Positions 1-6,305 of a stretch of 21,684 nucleotides of DNA are shown piece after piece. The stretch covers positions 1 through 21,684 of the forward strand of contig CAKUMB010000023.1 in assembly GCA_934667475.1 (NCBI GenBank). The letters are read 5' to 3'. Position 1 is the first letter of the stretch, and every line of letters starts with the position of its first letter. A program made the translations under genes and the position numbers. The notes beneath the pieces were generated by a model that was not told the origin of the DNA, searched no databases, and worked only from the letters and a program-made list of their open reading frames with translations. This stretch comes from an uncultured Muribaculaceae bacterium. GTDB lineage: Bacteria > Bacteroidota > Bacteroidia > Bacteroidales > Muribaculaceae.

Positions 1-65
1 TGTTAATGGCAAGGCATCAGAAAATAGCTAAACTCTTTGACGAAGACTTTTGGGGTACGCAATGA
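1..65 (+). CDS. C-terminal tail of an unidentified protein (5' end outside window)
   Basis: An open frame enters from the left edge and ends at TGA (63-65); its last residues read LMARHQKIAKLFDEDFWGTQ. The frame is credible because a strong terminator follows 36 bases after the stop and no other gene explains this stretch. Only about 20 residues are visible, so no family can be named. An internal ATG at 6-8 would give a 19-codon ORF, but reading through from upstream is far more likely. Confidence 0.5.
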   Translation, partial: LMARHQKIAKLFDEDFWGTQ

Positions 66-101
66 CGAAGTCAGGAGTAATTTTTATTAGTTAATGGTTG
101 G

Positions 102-138
102 CAGGGTCCCGCAGCGATTTGCGGGACCCTGTTTTTTT
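102..138 (+). terminator. Rho-independent terminator
   Basis: A perfect 11-bp stem (102-112 CAGGGTCCCGC with 121-131 GCGGGACCCTG) encloses an 8-nt loop and is followed by seven T residues (132-138). It ends transcription of the gene that enters from the left edge and insulates the DUF4286-ruvC unit. Confidence 0.93.
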
Positions 139-155
139 GCTTTTTCCGGCTGCAT

Positions 156-190
156 GCCTCGGCGCGAGGCGGCAAAATTGTGTATCTTTG
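156..190 (+). promoter_or_regulatory. Promoter of DUF4286-ruvC with a dyad in the -33 region
   Basis: TATCTTTG at 183-190 matches the Bacteroidetes -7 box (TAnnTTTG) and lies 34 bases before the DUF4286 start. No TTTG stands at the usual -33 distance. That place is filled by a dyad, GCCTCG (156-161), GCG, CGAGGC (165-170). The -7 call is good. A repressor or activator role for the dyad is inference. Confidence 0.6.
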
Positions 191-224
191 CACACTGTAA
201 ACTTAATAATCTCACACATCAATA

Positions 225-536
225 ATGATTGTATACAACACCACATTCAGCGTGAGCGGCGACGCCGTGGAGGAGTTCATCGAGTGGATTCGCTCCACCT
301 ATGTGCCGCAGGCCATGCAGGGCGGCCGCGTCAGCGCCCCGCAGCTTATGCGCATCATGGCGCAGCAAGAGGGTGGGGTGGGCTACGCCCTGCAGCTCCA
401 GGCTCCGTCGCTGGGCGAGCTGCAGCGCTGGTATCAGGCCACCGGTAAGCAGCTCATGGCCGACCTCACGGCCCACTTCGGACACCGCATAGCCGGATTC
501 TCCACCATGATGGAGCAAATAGAGATAGGCCAATGA
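225..536 (+). CDS. DUF4286 family protein
   Basis: This 103-aa soluble protein has no signal peptide or membrane segment. It resembles DUF4286, a small Bacteroidetes family of unknown function; the opening MIVYNTTFSV, the central YVPQAM segment and the length of about 100 aa all fit. The fold is probably a small alpha/beta domain of the ferredoxin-like type, which is an inference from the strand-helix rhythm. The ATG at 225 sits 34 bases after the -7 box. The stop overlaps the ruvC start (ATGA, 533-536), so the two are translationally coupled. The pairing suggests shared expression, not a proven role in recombination. Confidence 0.85.
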   Translation: MIVYNTTFSVSGDAVEEFIEWIRSTYVPQAMQGGRVSAPQLMRIMAQQEGGVGYALQLQAPSLGELQRWYQATGKQLMADLTAHFGHRIAGFSTMMEQIEIGQ

Positions 537-1147
537 CAACGACAAACAGCACCGACACTGCCGCCGACACACGCCCGTCGCCACAGCTGCGCCAGTGGGA
601 CCGCATAATCATAGGCATCGATCCGGGTACCAACGTGATGGGCTACGGCCTGCTGGGCATAAAGCGCGGCAATCCACACCTCATTGCAATGGGTGTGCTC
701 AAACTCAACCGCTACGACGACCACTACATGCGCCTGCACCGCATCTTCGAGCGTGTGACGGGCCTCATCAGGCAGTATCTGCCCGACGAGATGAGCATCG
801 AAGCCCCATTCTTTGGCAAAAACGTGCAGTCGATGCTCAAGCTGGGCCGCGCCCAGGGTGTGGCCATGGCCGCCGCGCTCAACTTCCAGGTGCCCATCAC
901 CGAGTATGAGCCGCGCAAAATCAAGCAGTCGATCACCGGCAACGGCGCCGCCAGCAAGGAGCAGGTGGCCGCCATGCTGCAGCGCGAGCTGGGCTTCGAC
1001 AAGAGCGAGATGCCCGAGTTTCTCGACGCCACCGACGCCCTTGCCGCCGCCCTGTGCCACCACTACGAGAGCCGCAAGCCTGCCCTGGCGCGCGGCCCCA
1101 AGTCGTGGAAAGCCTTCATCGCGGCCCACCCCGACCGCGTGAAGTGA
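533..1147 (+). CDS. ruvC: Crossover junction endodeoxyribonuclease RuvC
   Basis: RuvC resolves Holliday junctions by paired nicking, acting with the RuvAB branch-migration motor in homologous recombination. The protein has 204 aa; the family is usually 160-190, and the excess is a polar N-terminal extension of about 23 residues. All four acidic catalytic positions are visible in an RNase H fold: D30 in IIIGIDPGTN, E90 in SIEAPFFGKN, and D165 and D168 in FLDATDALAAAL. The DNA-contact segment around FFGKNVQSMLKLGRAQG is intact. The ATG at 533 overlaps the DUF4286 stop. No good start lies nearer the catalytic core, so the extension is probably real. Identification is secure. Confidence 0.97.
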   Translation: MTTTNSTDTAADTRPSPQLRQWDRIIIGIDPGTNVMGYGLLGIKRGNPHLIAMGVLKLNRYDDHYMRLHRIFERVTGLIRQYLPDEMSIEAPFFGKNVQSMLKLGRAQGVAMAAALNFQVPITEYEPRKIKQSITGNGAASKEQVAAMLQRELGFDKSEMPEFLDATDALAAALCHHYESRKPALARGPKSWKAFIAAHPDRVK

Positions 1148-1218
1148 TGGCCTGTAGGCCAGCGGCGGCAGCCATGCCTTAAAAATACAGTAACAAAAAA
1201 GTTAAAATTACCGATAGT
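1148..1218. other. Gap between ruvC and the receptor promoter
   Basis: The short stretch after ruvC has a small hairpin, TGGCC-TGTA-GGCCA, at about 1148-1161, within a weak outer pairing ATGGC/GCCAT. There is no T-tract, so it is a poor intrinsic terminator. No gene is seen. Confidence 0.4.
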
Positions 1219-1250
1219 TTTGTTAAAAACACAAATAAGCACTATCTTTG
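1219..1250 (+). promoter_or_regulatory. Bacteroidetes-type promoter of the TonB-dependent receptor gene
   Basis: TTTG (1219-1222) and TATCTTTG (1243-1250) are separated by 20 bp, matching the -33/-7 consensus of the primary sigma factor of Bacteroidetes. The flanks are AT-rich. Transcription should start near 1256-1258, which leaves a leader of about 300 nt before the receptor start codon. Confidence 0.85.
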
Positions 1251-1256
1251 CGCAAA

Positions 1257-1556
1257 ATTCATATTGTTTTTAGGTTATTACACAATTAGTGACTCTGATG
1301 TCGGCAGCTAATCTTAAATATCAGTTTGAGCGCATGGCGCACAAGGTGCCCGTTGCGCGATTCCGGTTTTTGCAACCCGCATTTGGCTATCATCATTGCG
1401 AGCCACCATTGTCCTCCATAACCGCCCCGTCCGACTGCCAATAGCTGTCGAGTGGGGCGGTTTCGCTATACCCATATTGTCAGTGCCGCACGGCACGCAA
1501 CATTAGAATCTGAATATTTAATTAATATACACTAATCAATCATTTATTAGTCCCTT
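1257..1556 (+). promoter_or_regulatory. Long structured 5' leader of the receptor gene
   Basis: About 300 nt of transcribed leader contains three dyads. The first has an outer stem GCGCA/TGCGC (1330-1334, 1354-1358) with an inner pairing of GGCGCAC against GTGCCC. The second has arms AACCGCCCC (1420-1428) and GGGGCGGTT (1454-1462) and is followed by a T but no long T-tract. The third is GTGCC/GGCAC (1483-1487, 1492-1496). A small ORF (1298-1444) runs through the first and stops in the loop of the second. An attenuator or regulatory RNA is possible. No known riboswitch class was recognised. Confidence 0.4.
1298..1444 (+). CDS. Possible 48-aa leader ORF
   Basis: ATG at 1298 opens a 48-codon frame (begins MSAANLKYQFERMA, ends PLSSITAPSDCQ) and stops at TAG 1442-1444. 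The stop is inside the loop of the 1420-1462 hairpin. No clear ribosome binding site is visible, although Bacteroidetes often lack one. The peptide resembles no family known to me. It may be chance, and only its position makes it worth listing. Confidence 0.2.
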   Translation: MSAANLKYQFERMAHKVPVARFRFLQPAFGYHHCEPPLSSITAPSDCQ

Positions 1557-4500
1557 ATGTTAAAGAGAATCAAACTTTTCGCATTGGTAGCCATGCTGCT
1601 CACAGCCATGGGCATCAATGCGCAGGTGACAACATCGGCTATAAGCGGTGTGGTTACCGACGAGAGCAATGAGGTGCTGGTGGGTGCCACGGTGCAAGCC
1701 GTGCACGTGCCATCGGGCACCAAGTACAATGCGGTGAGCAACCTTGACGGCCGCTTCACCATGCAGGGTATGCGCACCGGCGGCCCCTACATCGTGAAGG
1801 TGAGCTATGTGGGCTACGAAACCAGCCAGTACGACGGCATCGCCCTGCAGCTGGGTGAGACCTTCACCCTCAATGCCAAGCTTGCCACCGGCAGCCAGAG
1901 CCTCAACGAGGTGGTGGTCACCGCCCAGGGCCGCATGCAGCAGACGGGCGCTGCCCGCAACTTCTCGCTTGGCAAAATCGAGGGCGCTCCCTCGATCGAC
2001 CGCAACATCTACGATGTGGTTAAGAACATGCCTCTTGCCAACCGCTCGAAGATTGGCGGCATCTCGTTCTCAGGCACCAACAACCGCTACAACAGCTTCC
2101 AGGTTGACGGCGCCGTGACCAACGACGTGTTCGGCCTGTCGCCAGGCGGCACCAACGGCAGCCAGGCCAGTGCCAACCCCATCTCGATGGATGCAATCCA
2201 AGAGATTCAGGTGGTGGTTGCCCCCTTCGATGTGCGCCAAAGCGGCTTCACCGGCGGTGGCATCAATGCCATCACCAAGCAGGGAACTAACGACTTCCAC
2301 GCCACAGTGTTCGGCTACTACAACAACCAGGACTTCTATGGCAAATACGACGCCTCTAACAACAACGTGAAGAGCCCCCTCACCAAGCAGCACTACTACA
2401 CCGTGGGCGGCAACATCAGCGGCCCCATTGCCAAGGACAAGCTCTTCTTCTTCGTCAACCTCGAGAACCACAACGAGAGCTATCCCTCGAGCTACTACGC
2501 AGGCCTCAACAGCACCTATCTGGGCGCTGCCACAGCGCAGAAGATAGCCGACCGCTATAAGGAACTCACCGGCATTCAGGAGGGCTACGGTCCCCGCGAT
2601 GTGAAGCGCAACTCATTCGACATTCTGGCCCGCCTCGACTGGAACATCAACCAGAACCACAAGCTGGCTCTGCGCTACCAGCACCTCGACGCCTACGATG
2701 ACAAGTATGGCGTGGGCTACACCACCTACTACTTCAACAACTCCACCTACCGCTTCAACAACCTTACCAACGCGTTTGTGGCTGAGTTGAACTCTAACTT
2801 CGGTCCCTCGTTCTACAACGAGCTGCGCGCCTCTTACACCCGCGTGCGCGACCACCGCGACGTGCCCTACCAGGCTCCCACATTCTACATCCGCAATGTG
2901 ACATCTGAAGACGAGAGCCGCCGCAACATCAACGTGAACATCGGCACCGAATATAGTTCGGGCGCCAACAGCCTCGACCAGGACGTTTACTTGCTGGAAG
3001 ACAACCTGTCGTGGTACAAGGGCAACCATACAATCACATTCGGTACGCACAACGAGATGTTCATTCTCAAAAACCTCTTCATGCAGTACAACAACGGCGA
3101 GTGGGCCTACAGCTCGCTCGACGACTTCTTCAACAACAAGCCCAACGCATTCTACTTCCGCTGCGCCGACCCCGTGCTCAGCGGCGGCAACCTGCGCTAC
3201 GCTCCCCAGACCAAGGCCGCTCAGCTCGGCTTCTATGTGCAAGACAAGTATGACTACAGCCGCAACCTGCAGCTCACCTACGGCCTGCGCGTCGATGTTC
3301 CGTTCCTGATCAACAACCCCACTGAGAACCCCGACTTCAACACCTATGCCGAGAAGAAGGGTATTGTGCCCCGCGTGGGCGAGACTCCCTCGACCAAGCT
3401 GATGCTGTCGCCCCGCTTCGGCTTCCGTATCTATGCCAACGACAGCCACAACACGCTGTTCCGCGGCGGTCTGGGTCTGTTCACCGGCCGCGTGCCGTTT
3501 GTGTGGATTTCCAACTCATTCAACAACACCGGCATGGAGGTGAAAGGCACCACCATCAACAATGCTGCCGACATCCCCGCAGTCACCACCAATCCTCAAG
3601 ACCTGGTGGCTAAGCTCGCAAGCGGCAAGGCCGCTCCCCAGGACATTGCCACCGTTAGCAAGAAGTTCCGCTATCCGCAGGTGCTCCGCGCCAACCTCGC
3701 TCTTGAGCAGCGCCTGCCCTACGGCTGGAAGTTCACTCTCGAAGGCATGTACAGCAAGACGTTCAACAACATGTATGTGAGCAACCTCGCCCTCAGCCAG
3801 ACCGGCTCAATCTATGCAGTGGCTGGCTCGCAGGCCAGCGCCGCTCCCTACTACCGCGTTGACAAGAGCTACAACTCAATCATCAATCTCGAGAACACCG
3901 ACCGCGGCTTCAGCTACAGCGTGAGCGGCATCATCGAGCGCAACTTCGACTTCGGTCTCGACCTGCTGGCCAGCTACACCTTCGGCCACTCTAAGTCGGT
4001 TAACGACGGCACATCGTCGGTGGCCTACTCTAACTGGAAATACAACTACGCTGTCGACACCAACAGCCCCACGCTCAGCTACTCGTCGTTCGACCAGCCC
4101 AACCGCGTGCTTGTGACTGTGGGCTACACCACTCCCAAGTATGCCAACGGCTTCCTGCAGACCAACATCGCCGTTACCTACAACGGCTACAACGGCCAGC
4201 GCTACAGTCTCACCATGAGCGAGAGCACCGACTACAACGGCGACGGCTACCGTGGCAACTCACTGCTCTACATCCCCACAAAGGATGAGCTCAACAGCAT
4301 GATCTTCACCGACATCACCACCAAGAAGGACGGCCAGACTGTGGTTAAGCAAAGCGCAGCCGAGCAGCGCGCCCTCTTCGAATCGTTCATCGAGGGCGAC
4401 AGCTATGCCAAGAACCACCGCGGCGCATATGCCGACCGCAACAGCAACATGGCCCCTTGGGAAAACCAGATCGACGTGCACTTTGCCCAGACGTTCTTCG

Positions 4501-4751
4501 CTCTGAAGAACCGCGGCAGCAAGATTGTGTTCACCGCCGACATCCTCAACTTCGCCAACCTCCTCAACAAGGACTGGGGCGCAAGCTATGGCAATGTTTA
4601 CAATGTGACTCCGCTCACCTGCGTTGGCACCCAGAAGCTCGCCAATGGTGCAATGGCTGCCAAATATCAGTGGAACGGCTACACCGAGCCTAAGAAAGCC
4701 AACATCAGCAGCCGCTGGCACGCTCAGATTGGCGTTAAGTTTGTGTTCTAA
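1557..4751 (+). CDS. Oar-like TonB-dependent outer-membrane receptor
   Basis: This is a 1064-aa outer-membrane protein. Residues 1-23 form a signal peptide ending GINAQ. About 27-110 is a carboxypeptidase-regulatory-like beta-sandwich (AISGVVTDESNEVLVGATV, then DGRFTMQGM). A TonB-box-like LNEVVVTAQ stretch follows near 117, then the plug domain (about 120-250, with QVDGAVTNDV and GGGINAITKQGTND). The rest is a 22-strand-type barrel ending in the aromatic GVKFVF typical of outer-membrane proteins. The organisation resembles Oar-type receptors more than SusC. No SusD-like lipoprotein follows, and a terminator closes the gene, so it works without a cotranscribed partner. The substrate cannot be told from sequence. 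The ATG at 1557 directly precedes the signal peptide. Confidence 0.92.
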   Translation: MLKRIKLFALVAMLLTAMGINAQVTTSAISGVVTDESNEVLVGATVQAVHVPSGTKYNAVSNLDGRFTMQGMRTGGPYIVKVSYVGYETSQYDGIALQLGETFTLNAKLATGSQSLNEVVVTAQGRMQQTGAARNFSLGKIEGAPSIDRNIYDVVKNMPLANRSKIGGISFSGTNNRYNSFQVDGAVTNDVFGLSPGGTNGSQASANPISMDAIQEIQVVVAPFDVRQSGFTGGGINAITKQGTNDFHATVFGYYNNQDFYGKYDASNNNVKSPLTKQHYYTVGGNISGPIAKDKLFFFVNLENHNESYPSSYYAGLNSTYLGAATAQKIADRYKELTGIQEGYGPRDVKRNSFDILARLDWNINQNHKLALRYQHLDAYDDKYGVGYTTYYFNNSTYRFNNLTNAFVAELNSNFGPSFYNELRASYTRVRDHRDVPYQAPTFYIRNVTSEDESRRNINVNIGTEYSSGANSLDQDVYLLEDNLSWYKGNHTITFGTHNEMFILKNLFMQYNNGEWAYSSLDDFFNNKPNAFYFRCADPVLSGGNLRYAPQTKAAQLGFYVQDKYDYSRNLQLTYGLRVDVPFLINNPTENPDFNTYAEKKGIVPRVGETPSTKLMLSPRFGFRIYANDSHNTLFRGGLGLFTGRVPFVWISNSFNNTGMEVKGTTINNAADIPAVTTNPQDLVAKLASGKAAPQDIATVSKKFRYPQVLRANLALEQRLPYGWKFTLEGMYSKTFNNMYVSNLALSQTGSIYAVAGSQASAAPYYRVDKSYNSIINLENTDRGFSYSVSGIIERNFDFGLDLLASYTFGHSKSVNDGTSSVAYSNWKYNYAVDTNSPTLSYSSFDQPNRVLVTVGYTTPKYANGFLQTNIAVTYNGYNGQRYSLTMSESTDYNGDGYRGNSLLYIPTKDELNSMIFTDITTKKDGQTVVKQSAAEQRALFESFIEGDSYAKNHRGAYADRNSNMAPWENQIDVHFAQTFFALKNRGSKIVFTADILNFANLLNKDWGASYGNVYNVTPLTCVGTQKLANGAMAAKYQWNGYTEPKKANISSRWHAQIGVKFVF

Positions 4752-4785
4752 TCACAGCGTCGACTCTTAATCTCACATAACACCC

Positions 4786-4840
4786 GCATGGGGAGTGGCA
4801 GCACACATGCATCGTGCTGCCCTCCCCATGCCTGTTTTTT
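4786..4840 (+). terminator. Rho-independent terminator after the receptor
   Basis: The arms GCATGGGGAG (4786-4795) and GGCAGCAC (4797-4804) pair with GTGCTGCC (4814-4821) and CTCCCCATGC (4822-4831). This is an 18-bp stem with one bulged T, followed by six T residues (4835-4840). It separates the receptor from the phosphodiesterase gene. Confidence 0.95.
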
Positions 4841-4854
4841 ATGCCGCGCCAAAA

Positions 4855-4886
4855 TTTGCGCAAATGGCGCGGAAATGGTAATTTTG
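4855..4886 (+). promoter_or_regulatory. Promoter of the phosphodiesterase gene
   Basis: TTTG (4855-4858) and TAATTTTG (4879-4886) are spaced by 20 bp, a full match to the Bacteroidetes consensus. They lie directly after the preceding terminator and 29 bases before the ATG at 4916. Inverted GCGC-rich segments (GCGCC, GGCGC) lie between and around the boxes, but no clear operator stands out. Confidence 0.85.
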
Positions 4887-4915
4887 CGCCAAACTAACAC
4901 ATAATTCATGCAAGT

Positions 4916-6115
4916 ATGATTAAACGACTAACCACACTGCTGGCCACCGCACTCGTGGCCATGGCAGCTATGGCCGCAGGCAGCGGCCGATACACCGTGA
5001 TAGTGTCGCTCGACGGTTTCCGCTGGGACTATGCCGAGGCGTTCGACACGCCCTTTTTCGACCAGATGGCGCGCCAGGGCGTGAAGGCGGTAATGTCGCC
5101 CTCGTTCCCAAGCAAGACGTTTCCCAACCACTACACGCTGGCCACGGGCCTCTATCCCGACCACCACGGCATAGTGGCCAACTCCTTCCTCGACCGCTCC
5201 ACGGGCGAGGTGTATTCGCTGGGCGACGCCCGTTCGCGCACCAATCCGCGCTATTATGGCGGCGACCCCATCTGGCTCACGGCCAAGCGCCAGGGCGTGC
5301 CCACAGCCACCGTCTACTGGGTGGGCAGCGATGTGGCCATAAAGGGCGGCCACGCCACCTACTGGCACGACTACATGAAAAAGCCGCTGCTCACCTTCAA
5401 TGAGCGCAAGGCCGAGGTGCTGCGCCTGCTCAGCCTGCCTGAGGGCAAGCGTCCCCACCTGGTGATGTGCTACTTCGAGGAGCCCGACCACAGCGGCCAC
5501 AGCTATGGCCCTGTGAGTAAGCCCACCCGCCGCGCCATCGAGAGTCTCGACTCGCTGCTGTCCACCATGTGGACGGCCATCAAAGCCCTGCCCATTGGCA
5601 GCGAGGTGAACCTGATTGTCACCGGCGACCATGGCATGGCCTGGACGGGCCCCGACCGCACGGTGCCCGTGATGCGCCACCTAAAGGCCGAGTGGATCGA
5701 GCACGTGGAGGGCAACCTGCCCGGCCAGGTGTATGTGAAGCGCGCCGACTATGCCGACTCGGTGGTGGCCGCGCTGCGTGGTGTTGACCACATTCGCGTG
5801 TGGAAGCGAGCCGATGTGCCCGCCTATCTGCACTATGGCACAAATCCGCGCATTGGCGATGTGGTGGTGCTGCCCGATGTGGGCTGGCTCTTCACCGACG
5901 GCCGCGTGTCCCAGGGCGGCTCGCATGGCTTCGACAACACCGCCAGCGACATGCAGGTGGGCTTCCGCGCCATAGGTCCCGACTTCAAGGAAGGCTATGC
6001 TAAGCCCGAAAAGTTCCGCAATGTCGATGTCTACCCTCTGCTGGCCCACCTGCTGGGCGTGGTGCCATCGCCGTGCGACGGCAACCTCAACGAGGTGCAA
6101 GACATGCTTAAATAA
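4916..6115 (+). CDS. Secreted nucleotide pyrophosphatase/phosphodiesterase (ENPP-type, alkaline phosphatase superfamily)
   Basis: The 399-aa protein has a signal peptide (about 1-21, MAAMAAG end) and a type I phosphodiesterase/nucleotide pyrophosphatase domain filling the rest. The two-zinc site of the superfamily is complete: D33 (VSLDGFRWD), nucleophile T68 (FPSKTFPNHYT), D191 and H195 (EEPDHSGHSYG), D238 and H239 (VTGDHGM), and H337 (GGSHGFDN). Family members hydrolyse phosphodiester or pyrophosphate bonds in nucleotides, and sometimes phospholipid head groups or sugar nucleotides. The exact substrate is not readable. Location is periplasm or cell surface. The gene has its own promoter and terminator, so it is monocistronic. 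It may supply phosphate or phosphate esters to transporters such as those at the right end of the window, which is inference. Confidence 0.93.
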   Translation: MIKRLTTLLATALVAMAAMAAGSGRYTVIVSLDGFRWDYAEAFDTPFFDQMARQGVKAVMSPSFPSKTFPNHYTLATGLYPDHHGIVANSFLDRSTGEVYSLGDARSRTNPRYYGGDPIWLTAKRQGVPTATVYWVGSDVAIKGGHATYWHDYMKKPLLTFNERKAEVLRLLSLPEGKRPHLVMCYFEEPDHSGHSYGPVSKPTRRAIESLDSLLSTMWTAIKALPIGSEVNLIVTGDHGMAWTGPDRTVPVMRHLKAEWIEHVEGNLPGQVYVKRADYADSVVAALRGVDHIRVWKRADVPAYLHYGTNPRIGDVVVLPDVGWLFTDGRVSQGGSHGFDNTASDMQVGFRAIGPDFKEGYAKPEKFRNVDVYPLLAHLLGVVPSPCDGNLNEVQDMLK

Positions 6116-6137
6116 GGGGGGGACAGCGTATCCCCGT

Positions 6138-6180
6138 GCAGCCGCCACAGCAAGTTGTAGTTGTGGCGGCTGCTTTTGTT
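6138..6180 (+). terminator. Rho-independent terminator
   Basis: A perfect 12-bp stem (6138-6149 GCAGCCGCCACA with 6162-6173 TGTGGCGGCTGC), a 12-nt loop and the T-rich tail TTTTGTT follow the phosphodiesterase stop by 22 bases. Confidence 0.93.
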
Positions 6181-6198
6181 GATAATTGTCGGTGCTGC

Positions 6199-6229
6199 TT
6201 TGCCAAACGACCAAAAATGATTAATTTTG
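6199..6229 (+). promoter_or_regulatory. Promoter of the T9SS jelly-roll/PKD protein gene
   Basis: TTTG (6199-6202) and TAATTTTG (6222-6229) are separated by 19 bp. The AT-rich leader between the -7 box and the ATG at 6306 is 76 nt long. The bases just after the -7 box (CAGCA) recur after the -7 boxes of the two minus-strand genes at 10250 and 14120. Confidence 0.85.
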
Positions 6230-6305
6230 CAGCAATAATTTCTACAATCTATAGAAATACGACCCAAAACAATTATAATCAACCAAATTAAAAGTAAGAT
6301 TGCTA

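Noticed and set aside
1314..1496. 60-aa minus-strand open frame in the receptor leader
   Set aside because: It lies across the hairpins, opposite to the clear plus-strand promoter, and has no promoter of its own.
2613..3449. 278-aa open frame on the minus strand inside the TonB-dependent receptor
   Set aside because: It is a Val/Ala/Glu-rich shadow of the receptor. No start signals or family features were seen.
1557..4751. SusC of a SusCD polysaccharide-utilisation locus
   Set aside because: No SusD lipoprotein, glycoside hydrolase or sulfatase lies next to it, and its layout is more Oar-like.
4916..6115. Alkaline phosphatase or sulfatase as alternative for the phosphodiesterase
   Set aside because: The nucleophile is Thr in a KTFPNHYT context, and the zinc ligands follow the nucleotide pyrophosphatase pattern. 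The sulfatase C-x-P/A-x-R signature is absent.
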